Positions 43,618-52,421 of a DNA stretch of 64,000 nt are shown piece by piece. The DNA comes from an uncultured Bacilli bacterium (GTDB lineage: Bacteria > Bacillota_I > Bacilli_A > RF39 > UBA660), in the NCBI GenBank assembly GCA_934163035.1, contig CAKPJX010000005.1, positions 11,341 through 75,340 of the forward strand, written 5' to 3'. Every line of letters begins with the position of its first letter. Positions within the stretch are counted from its first letter, which is position 1. The notes under the pieces are model-generated. The model worked only from the letters and a program-made list of their open reading frames with translations. It was not told the DNA's origin and searched no databases. The position numbers and the translations under genes are program-made.

Positions 43618-43872
43618 ATGAATAAAGACTTAAACCTAATTGATATTAGAAGCAATTCCAAATATAAAGAAGGACACATTCCTAATTCAATAAATATACC
43701 AGGACACTTGCTTTTAATGAATCCAAATTCATATTTAAAAAAAGATAAAACATATTATATATACTGTCAAACAGGATATACTAGTATGGATGTAGTAAAT
43801 ATTTTAAACAAAAAGGGTTATAATACAATAAATTTAGAAGGGGGATATAATAAGTATCTCTTAACTAAATAA
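43618..43872 (+). CDS. Single-domain rhodanese-like protein
   Basis: The 84 residues cover one compact rhodanese domain. LIDIRSNSKYKEGHIPNSINIPG is the CH2-type front, and YYIYCQTGYTSMDVV is the active loop with a single Cys. Small rhodaneses carry sulfane sulfur. The loop CQTGYTS is close to the CxxGxRS pattern, so it may be active. ATGAGGTGAAAGA precedes the ATG. It stands alone between the locus terminator and a large hairpin. Confidence 0.88.
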   Translation: MNKDLNLIDIRSNSKYKEGHIPNSINIPGHLLLMNPNSYLKKDKTYYIYCQTGYTSMDVVNILNKKGYNTINLEGGYNKYLLTK

Positions 43873-43881
43873 TAATCTAAT

Positions 43882-43956
43882 CAAAATAATAGTTTATTAG
43901 TGGAGTTATAAAGAAATTTTCTTTCATGATGACCCCATTTATTAACTATTATTTTG
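43882..43956. repeat. Large imperfect hairpin in an intergenic region
   Basis: CAAAATAATAGTT (43882-43894) pairs perfectly with AACTATTATTTTG (43944-43956). Further pairs continue inward (TATTAGTGG against CCATTTATT, imperfect), and the loop holds its own AAAGAAA/TTTCTTT stem. TTTT follows. It could be a terminator for the rhodanese gene, a small RNA or a remnant mobile repeat. Confidence 0.7.
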
Positions 43957-44062
43957 TTTTAAAAGTAAAAAATAATCAGATAATATAAATAGAAAAATAC
44001 TAATAATCTAAGACTTGATTTTAATAATCAAAGTAACTATAATTAACCTAGAGGTGAAAAAC

Positions 44063-44641
44063 TTGGATATCATAAATAATATTGTTACATATTCAACCGA
44101 AGTAATTTCAAATGGTGGCTTTTTATTTGGTATGCTAATAATAATTTTAGAATCATTTATACCAGCATTACCTCTTTGTGTCTTCATAGCCTTAAATACC
44201 AATGCCTTTGGACTAATACCTGGAATTTTATTATCTTGGATTTCTACATGTATAGGCTGTTATTTATCATATTTGATATTCTATCATCTATCAAATGATT
44301 TTATATATAAACATTTAAGTAAAAAAACAAAAAACAAAATAGATAAGGCTATAGTAACTTTTAGAAATATTTCACTTCCAAACTTAGTTGTAATAATAAC
44401 TCTTCCATTTACACCAGCCTTTTTAGTAAATATTTTAGCCGGACTAACATCAATGGATAAGAAAAAATTTATCGCAGCTATTTTAATAGGAAAAATATTT
44501 ATGGTCATATTTTGGGGCTATGTCGGCAAAAGTCTTATCGATAGTATGACAGATATAAAAACAATAATAATAATTTTAATAATGGTTTTACTAGCATATA
44601 TTACATCAAAAATTGTTAGTAAAAAAGCCAATATAGAGTAG
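44063..44641 (+). CDS. VTT-domain (DedA/TVP38-like) membrane protein
   Basis: The 192 residues have about five membrane segments. GFLFGMLIIILESFIPALP is the first helix and re-entrant motif of the VTT/DedA family; TLPFTPAFLVNILAGLTSM is the second. Family members act in lipid scrambling or proton-dependent transport, and the substrate cannot be predicted. I use the TTG at 44063, which lies seven bases after AGAGGTGA. An upstream start would have no ribosome site. RmuC follows after eight bases. Confidence 0.85.
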   Translation: MDIINNIVTYSTEVISNGGFLFGMLIIILESFIPALPLCVFIALNTNAFGLIPGILLSWISTCIGCYLSYLIFYHLSNDFIYKHLSKKTKNKIDKAIVTFRNISLPNLVVIITLPFTPAFLVNILAGLTSMDKKKFIAAILIGKIFMVIFWGYVGKSLIDSMTDIKTIIIILIMVLLAYITSKIVSKKANIE

Positions 44642-44649
44642 GAGTATTT

Positions 44650-45729
44650 ATGGAATATATAATTATATCTTTATTAGTTTTAATATTAATATTAGTAGTA
44701 ATTTCACTATTTAAAAACATTAATGAAAGTAATATAACTGAGCGTCTTGGAAAATTAGAATTGAATATGGTAAAAGAACTAGATCAGTTTAAAGACGATT
44801 TAAACAGAAACTTAAATAAGGATTTTTCATCATTAAATGAACAATTAGAAAAAAGACTAATTTCTATAAATGAAAGAGTTAATGAACGTCTTGATCAAAA
44901 TTTTGATAAAACTAATAAAACTTTCATGAATGTTATTGAAAGATTGTCTAAAATAGATGAAGCTCAAAAAAAGATTGAAAATTTATCAACTGATATAGTC
45001 AGTCTTCAAAGCATTCTAACAGATAAAAAAGCTAGAGGTATATTTGGTGAAGTTAACTTGAATCACATTTTAACAAGTGTTTTTGGAGCCAAAAATGATA
45101 ATATATATAGATTACAATATACCTTAAGTACAGGTGTAATTGCTGACTCTATTGTATTTGCTCCAGATCCTCTAGGAAAAATCGTCATAGACTCTAAATT
45201 TCCATTAGAGCACTATCAGCTTATGGTTGATAAAGATACACCAAAAGAAATGCGTCCAACCTACGAGAAAATGTTTAAACAAGATATGAAAAAGCATATA
45301 GATGCTATTAGTAGTAAATATATAATTCCACAAGAAACAGCTGATCAGGCAATTCTATTTTTACCAGCCGAAGCAATATTTGCTGAAGTAAACGCTTATC
45401 ATCAAGATATTATTGATTATGCCTATAAAAAAAGAGTTTGGATAACTAGTCCAACAACTCTAATATCTACACTAACTGTTATTGAAATGATCATTAAAAA
45501 TATTGAACGTGATAAATATACTTCTATAATTCATGAAGAATTAAACAAATTAGGGTTGGAATTTGCAAGATATAGAGAAAGATGGGATAAACTATCTAGA
45601 AGTATTCAAACAGTTAATAAAGATATTGAAAATGTCTCTATAACAACTGACAAAATAACTAAAAAATTTGAAAGTATAAATAAGGTAGAAATAGCTAAGT
45701 TAGATTATAATGAAACATTAGATAACTAA
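44650..45729 (+). CDS. rmuC: RmuC-family DNA recombination protein
   Basis: The 359 residues have an N-terminal membrane helix (about 4-20) and a long coiled coil (about 25-115). The RmuC domain includes RGIFGEVNLNHILTSVFG, IVIDSKFPLEHYQLMVDKD and FLPAEAIFAEVNAYHQDIIDYA. E. coli RmuC limits recombination at inverted repeats, and the PD-(D/E)XK-like fold suggests nuclease activity. Length is on the short side of the family. It lies in the same transcript as the VTT-domain gene and ends at a terminator. Confidence 0.92.
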   Translation: MEYIIISLLVLILILVVISLFKNINESNITERLGKLELNMVKELDQFKDDLNRNLNKDFSSLNEQLEKRLISINERVNERLDQNFDKTNKTFMNVIERLSKIDEAQKKIENLSTDIVSLQSILTDKKARGIFGEVNLNHILTSVFGAKNDNIYRLQYTLSTGVIADSIVFAPDPLGKIVIDSKFPLEHYQLMVDKDTPKEMRPTYEKMFKQDMKKHIDAISSKYIIPQETADQAILFLPAEAIFAEVNAYHQDIIDYAYKKRVWITSPTTLISTLTVIEMIIKNIERDKYTSIIHEELNKLGLEFARYRERWDKLSRSIQTVNKDIENVSITTDKITKKFESINKVEIAKLDYNETLDN

Positions 45730-45733
45730 ATTT

Positions 45734-45759
45734 AAAAGTACAAATATTGTACTTTTTTT
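45734..45759 (+). terminator. Rho-independent terminator after rmuC
   Basis: AAAAGTACAA (45734-45743), loop ATA, TTGTACTTTT, ending in a T-run to 45759. Confidence 0.8.
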
Positions 45760-45806
45760 GTGTCCTCTAAAGTCCTAAAGTATCAAGAAAAATCATAAAT
45801 TTAATT

Positions 45807-46013
45807 ATGATAACAAGATTATTTATAATGCTAATTGGATATATACTAATGGTAATAGGATTAACTTATATAATAATATATTTTAATTTGTTTACTTTTG
45901 GATATACTATTAAAGAATATTTAATATTTATTTTAAAAAGCTTTGAATGCAATATTTTTATAATAGGCTTTTTAATCAACATAGTAATTATTTTTACATG
46001 GAAGGGGAAATAA
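45807..46013 (+). CDS. Small two-helix membrane protein, hypothetical
   Basis: The 68 residues consist almost only of two hydrophobic stretches (FIMLIGYILMVIGLTYIIIY and CNIFIIGFLINIVIIFTW) with a short loop and a basic end. The ribosome site is weak. The frame is supported by the next gene, whose ribosome site (GGAAGGGG) lies over its last codons and whose ATG follows one base after its stop. No family is recognised, and it may not be expressed. Confidence 0.45.
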   Translation: MITRLFIMLIGYILMVIGLTYIIIYFNLFTFGYTIKEYLIFILKSFECNIFIIGFLINIVIIFTWKGK

Positions 46014-46014
46014 A

Positions 46015-46659
46015 ATGACTTATATATATGATGTATTATTAAATTTTACTGATGACTATGATAGAATAGAATTCTTTGAATGGCAAGAAAATGATTGCTA
46101 CGAACACATAAAAAAAATACCACTATTTAAAATATCCTCTAATGATATGATAAATATTTGTCAAAATAGAATAAAACTATCAAAAGAATTTATTGAAGAT
46201 ATTAAAGGAAAAACTATATCTTATAAAAATAAAAAAGACATTAAATATGCCTCATTATTTACAGATCAAAATAGAGTAATAGCTCTAGAATTTGATAGTA
46301 AGGGTCAAACTATTAGCTATAGTTCATTATTAATTGATGAAGAAGAAGATATAGCAGAAGAGAGTATAGATGAAGATATAACAAAAATAGAGTATGAAAA
46401 AATCTATACATATAAAATAGATCCTTTCTTAACAAGAAAAGAAACCAAGAGAAAAAAATTTCTTCTTCAGGAGTTAGCGATGCTACATAAAGAAAAAGAC
46501 CTAGATAAATTTAACTATTTATATGAAGAAATATTTAAAAAGGATAATTTATCATTTGAAAACAGATACAAAAAAATTGTTAGTGATTTAGAAACTAACT
46601 ATAATTATAAATATAATGAATTATATAATATTGTTTGCTTATCGTATAAAAAGGGGTAA
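46015..46659 (+). CDS. Hypothetical acidic cytosolic protein, 214 residues
   Basis: The product starts TYIYDVLLNFTDDYDRIEFF, is rich in Glu, Asp, Lys and Ile, and lacks membrane segments. EWQENDCYEHIKKIPLFKIS and DQNRVIALEFDSKGQTISYS suggest beta structure in the N-terminal half; the C-terminal part is helical (RKKFLLQELAMLHKEKDLDK). I do not recognise it with certainty. AAGGGGAAATAAA gives a good ribosome site. It stands between rmuC and the LPXTG pilin-like gene. Confidence 0.7.
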   Translation: MTYIYDVLLNFTDDYDRIEFFEWQENDCYEHIKKIPLFKISSNDMINICQNRIKLSKEFIEDIKGKTISYKNKKDIKYASLFTDQNRVIALEFDSKGQTISYSSLLIDEEEDIAEESIDEDITKIEYEKIYTYKIDPFLTRKETKRKKFLLQELAMLHKEKDLDKFNYLYEEIFKKDNLSFENRYKKIVSDLETNYNYKYNELYNIVCLSYKKG

Positions 46660-46814
46660 TTACTTTATATTAATACTATAGTTAAAGTGTAATATAACTA
46701 AAATTTTGTAGAAAATAAAAAACTTTGTCTAGTTTACACCTTAAATATATTTTTTTCTTTGATAAGAGGAAATGATATGACACTATTTATAATATAGAAA
46801 GATGGTAGAAATAT

Positions 46815-48506
46815 ATGAAAAACATAATGTTAATGATATCAAAAATTGAAATGAGAGGGGAGATCTTATTAACTAGTGTATTAATAATTAGTATACTAGG
46901 ACTACTACTTTTATTAATTTTAAATCGAAGCCAAAAACTGAAATATATAAAAAAGATGGCAAGTGTAACCCTAATTTTAACTATGCTATTTTTGCCATTT
47001 ACTAATTTATTAAATGTAAAAGCTGAAAATATTACAATTAGTGTCGACAATAATACTACTAAAAGTGATGATCTAAATAGTAAAAAAGCTATCGATACGA
47101 CAGGGCTAAGTGTAAGTCCTTCAAATGATCCTTTCAAAGCTTACAAGGTATTAGATATTTATTATAATAGTGCAAGTAATGAAATCTCATACGATTTTAC
47201 AAGTGCTTTTACCAATTTCAAATCAAGTACTTATGCTAATTCTAATACGAAAGATTTTTCTACATTAACTGTTAGTCAGTATCTTGCCTATGGAGAAGAA
47301 GATGCTAATCAATCTGAATTCAACTTACTAGTATCTCAATTTGCTAAGTATGTCAAGAAAAATTCAATAACAGGGATTGATTTGACACGTCAAGGATCAA
47401 ATAATGCCAAAATAGAGAATATTGAGGTTGGCTCATACTTGCTTTTGCCAACGTCTAACAATTCATACACAATGGATGGTGTAACAGCTGTCAATACTTA
47501 TGGGGCTTTAATTGCTAACGTTATATATACAGCAGGAGATAATGGATGGTACTTAAATAATTGTGAAGTACAGTCTAAGTTAAACGAAAATATTTTACAA
47601 GGGTATATACTTAATTGTGCTGTTTCAAACATAATTGATGCCATGAAAAATTTAGGTGAAGATGGGCCTGCATTGGATGGAGCTTTTTATAAAAATAGAG
47701 ATTATACATATTTATTGGTCTTTTCTGGTCAAAGTAGCTATATAGAAGATAGTTCATCATGGAACTTAGCGATAACTTTGCCTGATGGAATTAATTATGA
47801 TGATATATATACTATAGACCTAAATAATATGAAACTATATCCTATTAATAATAACAAACTTTATAATGATGATAAAGTAGCAGCTGATGTTACAAAGACA
47901 AATAAAACAATAACTATAACATCACCAACAGCTGATATTTCAGGTCTTTCACTAGTAATCGGTGTTAAATTGAGCGATACACCAATACTAGGAACAGCGG
48001 GTAATATAATAAAATCACAGTTAACCTTTGGCTCAGATCCATATACAGAACCAGTTGAAACAAAAACAATATCATCAGAAACAAAAATTACTACTTATGG
48101 TCTTCAAATAACAAACAAAAGCGCAACTGGAGATAATAATTTATCAGGAGCAGTATTTGGAATATATACAGATAGTGAATGCACTGATAGTAACAAAATA
48201 GGAGAGGTTACTGTAACAGATGGGGTAGGAAACTTTGCGGGTATTATAGAAGGAAATTTATATATTAAACAATTAAAGGCACCAAGTGGTTACAAACTAT
48301 CTAATGATGTAGTAAAGATAACAGTTGATACAGCCTCACTAACATCTGATGGATATTTCCCATTAACCGCAACAAATGCAGCAGCAGGATTTCTTCCTAC
48401 AACCGGAGGACTTGGAACAATACTTTATACTTTAATAGGTTTGATAATAATTGTCTCAGGCTCAATTGCTTTTATATCATATAGAAAAAAACAAGCTACA
48501 AATTAA
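46815..48506 (+). CDS. LPXTG-anchored pilin-like surface protein with Cna-B-type domain
   Basis: The 563 residues carry two N-terminal hydrophobic segments, the second being signal-peptide-like (LILTMLFLPFTNLLNVKA), so the true start may lie further in. The outer part resembles Gram-positive pilin backbones and ends in a Cna-B/SpaA fold (LSGAVFGIYTDSEC ... YIKQLKAPSGYKL). Where typical domains have a catalytic Glu (ExKAPxGY), this one has Gln. The sorting signal LPTTGG (LPTTG at 527-531), a hydrophobic helix and RKKQ complete the anchor. No sortase gene adjoins it; the nearest are at 15222 and 20361. Confidence 0.85.
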   Translation: MKNIMLMISKIEMRGEILLTSVLIISILGLLLLLILNRSQKLKYIKKMASVTLILTMLFLPFTNLLNVKAENITISVDNNTTKSDDLNSKKAIDTTGLSVSPSNDPFKAYKVLDIYYNSASNEISYDFTSAFTNFKSSTYANSNTKDFSTLTVSQYLAYGEEDANQSEFNLLVSQFAKYVKKNSITGIDLTRQGSNNAKIENIEVGSYLLLPTSNNSYTMDGVTAVNTYGALIANVIYTAGDNGWYLNNCEVQSKLNENILQGYILNCAVSNIIDAMKNLGEDGPALDGAFYKNRDYTYLLVFSGQSSYIEDSSSWNLAITLPDGINYDDIYTIDLNNMKLYPINNNKLYNDDKVAADVTKTNKTITITSPTADISGLSLVIGVKLSDTPILGTAGNIIKSQLTFGSDPYTEPVETKTISSETKITTYGLQITNKSATGDNNLSGAVFGIYTDSECTDSNKIGEVTVTDGVGNFAGIIEGNLYIKQLKAPSGYKLSNDVVKITVDTASLTSDGYFPLTATNAAAGFLPTTGGLGTILYTLIGLIIIVSGSIAFISYRKKQATN

Positions 48507-48516
48507 TCAATATAAG

Positions 48517-48547
48517 ACTTACTATTATTTGTATAGTAAGTTTTTTT
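48517..48547 (+). terminator. Rho-independent terminator after the LPXTG protein gene
   Basis: ACTTACTAT (48517-48525), loop TATTTGT, ATAGTAAGT (48533-48541), T-run to 48547. Confidence 0.85.
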
Positions 48548-48571
48548 CTAATGTAAAAAAGTATAAAAAGG

Positions 48572-48600
48572 TTGTCTTAAAAATAAAACTAAGATATAAT
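48572..48600 (+). promoter_or_regulatory. Sigma-A promoter for tig
   Basis: TTGTCT (48572-48577), 17 bases, TATAAT (48595-48600), 22 bases before the ATG. Confidence 0.75.
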
Positions 48601-48622
48601 ATAAGCTGTTGGAGGGATATAA

Positions 48623-49942
48623 ATGGCAAAAAAAGAAGTAAAAGAAAAAGAAATTGAAAAAAAAGAAACTGAAACAAAGGAAAAAGTAAAAACTAATATC
48701 CATGAAATAGAAGTAAAAATTGATGGTGATGATTGGAAAAACGCTATTGATAAAGCATTCAAAAAGGCCCAAAAAACTGTAAAAGTAGATGGTTTCCGCC
48801 CAGGAAAAGTACCAAGAGATGTTTTTGAAAAACGTTTTGGAAAAGAATCATTATATAAAGATGCAGCAGATGATGCAATACAATTAGCTTACTTAAAAGC
48901 ATTAAAGGATTCAGAATTAATCCCAGTTGTAAAACCAGAAGTAGGACTAAAATCAGTAACTGAAGAAGCTGCCAAATTCATTTTTAGAATAATAACAAAG
49001 CCTGAATTAAAAATAAAAAAATATAAGGGATTAAACATACAACCAGAAGAATGCGAAGTAACTGATGAAGAAATTAATCATGAACTACATCATTTATTAG
49101 AAAAATATGTAGAACTAGAAATAAAAGATGAAGGTAAAGTTGAAAACGGAAACATTGCTATTATAGACTTTGAAGGCTTTAAAGATGGTGTTCCATTTGA
49201 AGGTGGAAAAGGAGAAAATTATTCATTAGAAATCGGTTCACATACTTTCATACCTGGATTTGAAGAGCAAATTATTGGCATGGCTAAAGGTGAAGAAAAA
49301 GATTTAGACATAACTTTCCCTGAAGACTATGGAGCAAAAGAATTAGCCGGGGCTAAAGTAGTATTCAAGGTAAAAGTTAATGAAATTAAAGAGAAAAAAG
49401 AACGTGAACTAGACGAAGAATTCTTTGAAGATCTTGCCATGGAAGGCGTAGATTCTGAAGAAACACTAAAAGAAGAAATAAAAAAATCAATTGAGTCTCA
49501 CAAAAAAGCTGACGCAGAAAACAAGTATATTGATAAATTATTAGAAGAAATAGCAAAGAACGTAGAAGTAGACATTCCTGAAGAGATGGTTAGTGAAGAA
49601 GTTGACAGATTACTTGAAAGATTCGAAGAAAACATGAAGATGCAAGGTATCTCACTAGACTTATACTATAAATTTACTAATTCAACTGAAAAAGATCTAA
49701 AAGCACAATTAGAAAAAGAAGCTTACTCTAATGTATTATATAGATTAATGTTAGAAGAAATTATGAATTTAGAAAAAGTAGAAGTAAGTGAAGAAGAAGC
49801 TAAAAAAGAACTAAAAGAGTTATCTGAAAAGTATAAAATGACTGAAGAAGAACTTCAAAAAGAAATTGGTGGTCTAGATATGATTCAATATGATCTAGAA
49901 ATGAGAAAAACAATAGAATTACTAAAAGAGCTAAACAAATAA
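48623..49942 (+). CDS. tig: Trigger factor
   Basis: The 439 residues contain an N-terminal ribosome-binding domain with the GFRPGKVPRDVFEKRFG signature, a FKBP-like prolyl isomerase domain (GNIAIIDFEGFKDGVPFEGG ... FIPGFEEQIIGMAKGEEKD) and a helical C-terminal chaperone domain. Trigger factor binds nascent chains at the ribosome exit. The first about 25 residues are a Lys/Glu-rich extension not usual in the family. The order tig-lon matches B. subtilis, but clpX, normally between them, is absent here. A strong GGAGGG site and its own promoter and terminator make it a single-gene unit. Confidence 0.96.
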   Translation: MAKKEVKEKEIEKKETETKEKVKTNIHEIEVKIDGDDWKNAIDKAFKKAQKTVKVDGFRPGKVPRDVFEKRFGKESLYKDAADDAIQLAYLKALKDSELIPVVKPEVGLKSVTEEAAKFIFRIITKPELKIKKYKGLNIQPEECEVTDEEINHELHHLLEKYVELEIKDEGKVENGNIAIIDFEGFKDGVPFEGGKGENYSLEIGSHTFIPGFEEQIIGMAKGEEKDLDITFPEDYGAKELAGAKVVFKVKVNEIKEKKERELDEEFFEDLAMEGVDSEETLKEEIKKSIESHKKADAENKYIDKLLEEIAKNVEVDIPEEMVSEEVDRLLERFEENMKMQGISLDLYYKFTNSTEKDLKAQLEKEAYSNVLYRLMLEEIMNLEKVEVSEEEAKKELKELSEKYKMTEEELQKEIGGLDMIQYDLEMRKTIELLKELNK

Positions 49943-49955
49943 AGCTCTTTTTTTT
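49925..49955 (+). terminator. Rho-independent terminator after tig
   Basis: AAAGAGCT and AGCTCTTT arms flank AAACAAATAA, with a T-run to 49955. The left arm lies within the last codons of tig. Confidence 0.85.
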
Positions 49956-49974
49956 AATTTTCTATTAAATTCAA

Positions 49975-50003
49975 TTGAAAAAAATTTCTATTTATTTTAT
50001 AAT
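49975..50003 (+). promoter_or_regulatory. Sigma-A promoter for lon
   Basis: TTGAAA (49975-49980), 17 bases, TATAAT (49998-50003), 35 bases before the ATG. No CtsR- or HrcA-type operator is visible around it. Confidence 0.75.
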
Positions 50004-50037
50004 AAAAAGCAATATGAAAATTAACGGGTGATTATCC

Positions 50038-52359
50038 ATGAAAAAAGAAAAAACAATTGTTTTAGTAATAGATGACATGGTTATTTTTCCAAATAATGAA
50101 GTAAGAATAGAGTATGATAACATCTTTGATAAAAACTTTGTTGATATATTGGAAAATACTGAAGATGAAAATATTTTAATAGTAAATCCATTAGATGAAG
50201 ACTTTAAATCAAATGTTACATCTCTACCTGGAATCGGTATTTTAGGAAGCATAAAACTAAAAATAAATGTTCCCAATAATAAAACTCGTGTTGTAATAGA
50301 AGGCTTAAAAAGAGTTAAGATATTCAATTACACTAGTGAAGATAAATACTACAAAGCTGATTATGAGGAAATAGATCAAATATCTGGTGAGGATGAACAA
50401 ATATATTCAACAATATTAATTAAATATTTAAATAATTATATTGATAAGATTCCACACATGGGTAATGCAATTATAAGTCAATTAAGTAAAGTAAATAACC
50501 TAAGTGATTTAACTGATTTAATTGCTAGCTTTATTTCCCTAGATTATAATCGTAAAAAAAAGTACATTGAAATAATTGATCCCGTAAAAAGATCAAAGCT
50601 ATTAATAGAAGATATGAAAGAGGATTTAAAAATAGCCGAGATCGAGCAAAAAATAGAAATAGATATTGAAAAACAACTAAGTGATAGTCAAAAAGAATAT
50701 TTTATAAGAGAAAAAATTAAGGCACTACAAAAAGAACTTGGTGAAAAAAATACCAAGGAAGATGAAATTTTAAGAATTAAAAAGAAATTTTCTAAATTAA
50801 AATGTAATTCAAAAATAAAAGATAGAATAAAAAGAGAAATAGCTAGATATGAAGCATTAAACTCTAATTCACCAGAACTTGGTATAATAAGAGATTATCT
50901 TGACTGGCTCCTAAATTTACCTTGGGAAATACTAACGAAAGATAATAATGATCTAGCTAAAGTTAAAAGCATTCTGGATTCATCACACTATGGCTTGGAA
51001 AAGGTAAAGGATCGTATTTTAGAGTATCTTGCAGTTAAACAAAATACTAACAATTCTAAAAGTCCAATTATTTGTTTAGTCGGCCCTCCTGGTGTTGGTA
51101 AAACATCTCTTGCTCTAAGTATAGCTAAAAGCCTAAATCGAAAAGTAGCCAAAATTAGCGTTGGTGGTATAAACGATGAAGCAGAAATAATTGGTCATAG
51201 ACGTACCTACGTAGGAGCAAGTCCTGGTCGTATAATTCAAGGTATTAGAAAAGCTGGCAGTAGAAACCCAGTCTTTATAATTGACGAGATAGATAAAATG
51301 ACAAAAGATATAAAAGGTGATCCAGCAAGTTCACTACTAGAAGTTCTAGATAAAGAACAAAATGACAAATTTTCCGATCACTACATTGAAGAAGACTTTG
51401 ATTTATCAAAAGTAATGTTTATCGCAACAGCAAATTATGTTGAACAAATTCCATATGAACTAAAAGATCGACTAGAGATAATTAATCTTTCCAGTTACAC
51501 TGAATATGAGAAATTCTATATTGCTAAAACGCACTTAGTACCTAAAAAAATGGAAGAACATGGTCTAACCCCATTACAAGTACAAATAACAGATGAGGCT
51601 ATAATGTCACTGATAAGAAATTATACAAGAGAAGCCGGTGTCAGAGAGTTAGAAAGAATGCTTGAAGCTGTTTTAAGAAAAATAGTAAAATCAATTCTTT
51701 TAGATAAGAACCTAGCCTTTTATAAGGTTGATGAAAAAATGCTCGAAAAGTTTCTAGGCAAGCCAAAATACTCATATACCAAAAGCCTAGAAAAGACTGA
51801 ACCTGGCGTAGTAAATGGTCTAGCTTATACTATCTTTGGTGGAGATGTTCTTCAAGTAGAAGCAACCTATTATAAAGGAAAAGGCAATCTTGTTTTAACA
51901 GGATCCCTAGGAGAAGTAATGGAAGAATCATGTCAAATTGCTCTTAGCTATATAAAAGCTAATGCTAAAAAATTTGGAATTGATGAAAAAAAGTTGAGTG
52001 AAAACGACATACATATTCATTTTCCAGAAGGTGCTGTTGAAAAAGATGGCCCATCAGCAGGTATAACCATTACCACAACTCTAATAAGTCTTTTCACTAA
52101 TAAAGAAGTACCTAAAGATATTGCTATGACAGGAGAAATAACACTCCGAGGTAGAATCTTACCTATAGGAGGACTAAAAGAAAAATCAATAGGTGCCAGT
52201 AGAAGTAATATAAAAACAATAATTTTACCTCTAGAAAATAAAAAAGACTTAGATGATATACCAAAAGAAGTAGTCAAAAAAATTAACTTCATCTTTGTAG
52301 AAAACTACATGGATGTTTATAATGAACTATTTAAAATAGAAAAATTAGTTTCAGTATAA
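50038..52359 (+). CDS. lon: ATP-dependent protease Lon
   Basis: The 773 residues include the N-terminal substrate domain, coiled-coil middle (KEYFIREKIKALQKELGEK), AAA+ domain with Walker A GPPGVGKTS (Lys355) and Walker B VFIIDEIDKM, and the Ser-Lys protease domain. Catalytic Ser673 lies in KDGPSAGI and Lys716 in PIGGLKEKS. Lon degrades damaged and regulatory proteins in the cytosol. Full length is typical of LonA. The upstream neighbour tig and downstream spoVID-ysxE reproduce the B. subtilis gene neighbourhood. It has its own promoter and terminator. Confidence 0.97.
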   Translation: MKKEKTIVLVIDDMVIFPNNEVRIEYDNIFDKNFVDILENTEDENILIVNPLDEDFKSNVTSLPGIGILGSIKLKINVPNNKTRVVIEGLKRVKIFNYTSEDKYYKADYEEIDQISGEDEQIYSTILIKYLNNYIDKIPHMGNAIISQLSKVNNLSDLTDLIASFISLDYNRKKKYIEIIDPVKRSKLLIEDMKEDLKIAEIEQKIEIDIEKQLSDSQKEYFIREKIKALQKELGEKNTKEDEILRIKKKFSKLKCNSKIKDRIKREIARYEALNSNSPELGIIRDYLDWLLNLPWEILTKDNNDLAKVKSILDSSHYGLEKVKDRILEYLAVKQNTNNSKSPIICLVGPPGVGKTSLALSIAKSLNRKVAKISVGGINDEAEIIGHRRTYVGASPGRIIQGIRKAGSRNPVFIIDEIDKMTKDIKGDPASSLLEVLDKEQNDKFSDHYIEEDFDLSKVMFIATANYVEQIPYELKDRLEIINLSSYTEYEKFYIAKTHLVPKKMEEHGLTPLQVQITDEAIMSLIRNYTREAGVRELERMLEAVLRKIVKSILLDKNLAFYKVDEKMLEKFLGKPKYSYTKSLEKTEPGVVNGLAYTIFGGDVLQVEATYYKGKGNLVLTGSLGEVMEESCQIALSYIKANAKKFGIDEKKLSENDIHIHFPEGAVEKDGPSAGITITTTLISLFTNKEVPKDIAMTGEITLRGRILPIGGLKEKSIGASRSNIKTIILPLENKKDLDDIPKEVVKKINFIFVENYMDVYNELFKIEKLVSV

Positions 52360-52360
52360 T

Positions 52361-52398
52361 AAAAAGAAGAGTAATAAGAATAACAACTCTTCTTTTTT
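52361..52398 (+). terminator. Rho-independent terminator after lon
   Basis: AAAAAGAAGAGT (52361-52372) pairs with ACTCTTCTTTTT (from 52386), ending in T-run to 52398. Confidence 0.85.
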
Positions 52399-52421
52399 CA
52401 TATTATGAGTTAGGAGGTTAT

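Noticed and set aside
46655..46815. Promoter for the LPXTG protein
   Set aside because: TATAAT-like sequence near 46790 has no -35 at acceptable spacing, so I did not list one.
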